Assembly: GCA_035720425.1 (NCBI GenBank)
Contig: DASTOB010000149.1
Span: 1-29,620, forward strand
Length of the DNA: 29,620 bases
Reading direction: 5' to 3'
Source: DASTOB01 sp035720425
GTDB lineage: Bacteria; Chloroflexota; Limnocylindria; Limnocylindrales; CSP1-4
Part shown: positions 27,885-29,620 of the stretch, one piece after another
Numbering within the stretch: position 1 is the stretch's first letter
How the letters are laid out: each line of letters opens with the position of its first letter
Notes under the pieces: model-generated
What the model saw: the letters and a program-made list of their open reading frames with translations, nothing else
Databases searched by the model: none
What the model was told of the DNA's origin: nothing
Program-made: the position numbers and the translations under genes

Positions 27885-27890
27885 TACACT
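27885..27890 (+). promoter_or_regulatory. Probable -10 element of the NTF2-like gene (leaderless start)
   Basis: TACACT lies 7 nt before the ATG at 27898. There is no Shine-Dalgarno between them. Confidence 0.5.
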
Positions 27891-27897
27891 CTCGGCC

Positions 27898-28227
27898 ATG
27901 GGTGCCGTTGACACGATGGAAGTCTTCTTCGAGCGACTGAACGCGGGCGACCGCGAGGGCGCCGTCGCGCTCATGTCCGAGACGACCGAGATGCGCGTCC
28001 ACGTCGGCGACAGCGTGCAGACGCTGCGCGGCGTGGAGCGTGTCGGAGGCTGGTTCCTGCGCGGTGACAAGGGCCTCAAGATGATCCCGGGCGACGTCCG
28101 CGACATGGGCAACACATACGAGGCGGACATCGTCGTGATCCGGCCCGGCGCTCCGTCGCAGCACCTCGACGCCTCGTTCCGGGTCGAGGCGGGCAGGATC
28201 ACGTCGATCAACTTCGCACCTCGCTGA
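27898..28227 (+). CDS. Small NTF2-like/SnoaL-like protein
   Basis: The 109-residue product matches the compact alpha+beta cone fold of the NTF2/SnoaL superfamily. It begins with an amphipathic helix (DTMEVFFERLNAGDREGAVA), then LMSETTEMRVHVG, GVERVGGWFLRG, and C-terminal strands ending in FRVEAGRITSINFAPR. Members are enzymes, binding proteins or dimerisation modules; no catalytic residue pattern here permits a choice. ATG 27898 is preferred over an in-frame GTG at 27856 because a TACACT box sits 7 nt upstream and the fold begins directly after it. It is probably transcribed alone and converges on the LysM gene, with 53 nt between stops. Confidence 0.8.
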   Translation: MGAVDTMEVFFERLNAGDREGAVALMSETTEMRVHVGDSVQTLRGVERVGGWFLRGDKGLKMIPGDVRDMGNTYEADIVVIRPGAPSQHLDASFRVEAGRITSINFAPR

Positions 28228-28280
28228 CCCGCGCCTCGTCGACGTCACCCGCCGACCTCGGGCGGACCGATCGCGCGCCG

Positions 28281-29465
28281 TCAGGGCGAGGGGGACGCCT
28301 CCGCGCTGGGGCTGGCGTCCGGCGACGCGGGCGCGGCCGATGGTGCCGGGATGATCAACTCGTCGCCGACGTCGAGCTTGTCGGGATCGGGGACGGTGGC
28401 GAGATTGGCGGCGATGAGGTCGTCGAGTGAGACGCCGAACCGGCGGGCGATGCTCGACATCGTGTCGCCGCTCATGACGATGTACGTCTGCTGGGTCGGA
28501 CCGGGCGTCGGCGTGATCTCTGCCGAGCCGGACGGGGCGACCGAGGTCGACGGGCTCGGCGTGGCCGTTCCCGCTCCCCGATCCGGCTCGCCGAAGCCGA
28601 GCAGCGCCGGCAGGTAGAACAGCGCGATCGCGGCAATGACGACCGCCGCGACCATCATCGCGATCGGCGGGAGCGGCGGCAGGCCGATCCGCGTGCGGAT
28701 CGTCGGGTACGCCTCGTAGCGGCGCGGCCGCTCCCACGTGGGGCCGTGGGGATCGATCGGCTCGCGCGGCCGGACCTGGTCGTAGCCGGTCCGGGGGTCG
28801 GGCCGGTCGGAGCGGCCCGGCCGTCCCCACTCGTCGGCATCGGGCGGCTCATCGAACGGCCCGCGGGCATCGTCGCGCGCGCCGACCGGACCGGCGCCGA
28901 CCGGACTCGCGCCGTGGGGCTCCGATCCGGTGCCGGCCAGGCGATCGGCCGGGCTGCCGGCGAGTCCCTGGCCCTCGCGGGATCGGGATGCCAGGAAGCT
29001 CGGCGGCTCCGGTTCGTCCGCATCGGCCCCGGCCGAATCGGCCGGTCCGGCGGTCCCCGCCCCGGCGGCCATGCCGGCCGCGCCCGCTGCCCCGGCCGCG
29101 CCCGCCGCGCCGGCGGCGGTCGACGTCATGCCCGGGTCGGCCGACCACGGCGGTGGCGCCGACCAGTCCCGCGGCGGGTTGCGCTGCGGCTCGTCGTCGT
29201 CGACCGGGATCGGGGCGGCGGCTCGCGCCTCCCGTGCCCGCGCGGCCTCCCGGCGCGCCCAGTCCTGGAACGTGGGGCAGACGGGGAACGCGCTCGACAG
29301 GCAGTACGCCTCCTGGTGCGCGAGCGCGCGGGGAGCGGGTCGGACCTCCGCATAGCAGCGGTGGCGATGATCCGGGCTCGTGGCGCGCTCGTCCCGGTCG
29401 TCCTCGAACGCGACGAACGGGCAGGCCGGTGCGCCGTCGACGATGGGCAGCCCGCGATCGGTCAT
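28281..29465 (-). CDS. LysM-domain membrane protein with N-terminal four-cysteine module
   Basis: The 394-residue product has four parts. Residues about 12-70 form a cysteine module with C15, C37, C55 and C63 in the contexts CPF, HRCYAE, AYCLSS and CPTFQDW, with H33, H35 and H50 nearby. A long disordered Pro/Ala/Gly/acidic region follows and includes collagen-like GAA triplets near 118-132. One transmembrane helix lies near 275-298 (MMVAAVVIAAIALFYLPALL). Outside, after a Ser/Thr/Pro stretch, a LysM domain (about 327-375; YIVMSGDTMSSIARRFGVSL) should bind peptidoglycan glycan strands, and the end is again Ser/Pro-rich. With no signal peptide the cysteine module is predicted cytoplasmic, giving an inside-out link to the wall. 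The ATG at 29465 follows a TATCAT box by 7 nt. Function of the cysteine module is unknown to me. Confidence 0.88.
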   Translation of the reverse strand: MTDRGLPIVDGAPACPFVAFEDDRDERATSPDHRHRCYAEVRPAPRALAHQEAYCLSSAFPVCPTFQDWARREAARAREARAAAPIPVDDDEPQRNPPRDWSAPPPWSADPGMTSTAAGAAGAAGAAGAAGMAAGAGTAGPADSAGADADEPEPPSFLASRSREGQGLAGSPADRLAGTGSEPHGASPVGAGPVGARDDARGPFDEPPDADEWGRPGRSDRPDPRTGYDQVRPREPIDPHGPTWERPRRYEAYPTIRTRIGLPPLPPIAMMVAAVVIAAIALFYLPALLGFGEPDRGAGTATPSPSTSVAPSGSAEITPTPGPTQQTYIVMSGDTMSSIARRFGVSLDDLIAANLATVPDPDKLDVGDELIIPAPSAAPASPDASPSAEASPSP

Positions 29466-29472
29466 CGGGCCG

Positions 29473-29478
29473 ATGATA
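29473..29478 (-). promoter_or_regulatory. Probable -10 element of the LysM gene (leaderless start)
   Basis: TATCAT on the minus strand lies 7 nt before the ATG. Hexamer and spacing are identical to those at glgP, and the 7-nt spacers are similar (CGGCCCG here, CGCCCGA there). Confidence 0.55.
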
Positions 29479-29518
29479 CCGCCACGCGTGCCGCTCCACG
29501 CGGAGCGGAGGGTGGCGG
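29479..29518. terminator. Two-tier inverted repeat upstream of the LysM promoter
   Basis: CCGCCAC (29479-29485) pairs with GTGGCGG (29512-29518), enclosing CCGCTCC (29491-29497) paired with GGAGCGG (29502-29508) around a 4-nt loop. It could terminate the upstream minus-strand gene or be a regulator site, since it touches the -10 box. No T-run follows. Confidence 0.45.
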
Positions 29519-29548
29519 ATACCGGTCGGAACCGGGCGCCGCCGCGGC

Positions 29549-29620
29549 CTACTGGGCCAGGATTTCGCGCATCGACGCCACGACGCCGTCGGCGACCACG
29601 CCCGCGCTGCCGAGGATCAC
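29549..29620 (-). CDS. 3' end of an unidentified minus-strand gene
   Basis: The last 23 codons of an open frame run in from the window edge and end at a TAG at 29551-29549. They read VILGSAGVVADG then VVASMREILAQ, a plausible protein C-terminus with helical character. The frame is open to the edge and is followed by a hairpin, as expected for a gene end. The fragment is too short to identify. Confidence 0.4.
   Translation of the reverse strand: MILGSAGVVADGVVASMREILAQ

Noticed and set aside
28228..28280. Terminator between the convergent NTF2-like and LysM genes.
   Set aside because: Only a 5-bp CCGCC/GGCGG pairing is visible, which is expected by chance at this composition.
28982..29125. 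Repetitive GC-rich tract in the LysM gene as a DNA repeat element.
   Set aside because: It is in frame and encodes the Ala/Gly-rich disordered region; it is coding low complexity and not a separate repeat.

Overview
This is a GC-rich (about 70 percent), densely coded bacterial segment. Gene density, ATGA/GTGA stop-start overlaps, frequent GTG starts and -10 boxes lying only 6 to 7 nt before start codons point to a high-GC phylum. A Chloroflexota lineage (Limnocylindria/Ellin6529-like) is my best guess and an actinobacterium the main alternative; this is inference, because no rRNA or marker gene is present. I saw no tRNA, rRNA, CRISPR array, insertion sequence or phage integration site.

Region 1 (about 90-17535) is an alpha-glucan/trehalose locus. 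A first block holds an alpha-glucan phosphorylase (glgP), a GH57 4-alpha-glucanotransferase/amylase-type enzyme and a second GH57 of the DUF3536 type. Next come an HtpX-type membrane protease (M48), a divergent 44-residue single-helix membrane peptide and a GntR/YtrA-type regulator with a palindrome touching its own start codon. A second block, behind a consensus-like promoter, holds glgE, a trehalose synthase-maltokinase fusion (treS-pep2) and a 1161-residue atypical GH13 protein. Together these could convert trehalose to maltose, maltose to maltose-1-phosphate and that to alpha-1,4-glucan, then trim or rearrange the glucan with GlgP and the GH57 enzymes. No glgA, glgC or classical glgB lies in the window.

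Region 2 (17705-22380) holds a BtrH-like/DUF4872 protein. Three coupled minus-strand genes follow: a DUF885 metallo-hydrolase, a nucleotidyltransferase-fold protein and a small charged helical protein. A divergent GNAT acetyltransferase ends the region.

Region 3 (22408-28227) holds a small phage-holin-4-like membrane protein, diaminopimelate decarboxylase (lysA), a fused homocysteine methyltransferase/methylenetetrahydrofolate reductase, a TPM-DUF2207 membrane protein and a small NTF2-like protein.

Region 4 (28281-29620, minus strand) holds a LysM membrane protein with an N-terminal four-cysteine module and the 3' end of an unidentified gene.

The most notable signals are: glgE has no canonical start codon but has a perfect Shine-Dalgarno 6 nt before an ATC; the large GH13 has an altered fourth conserved region; short tandem duplications recur at stop/start junctions; the BtrH-like protein has apparently lost its histidine; and several genes look leaderless.
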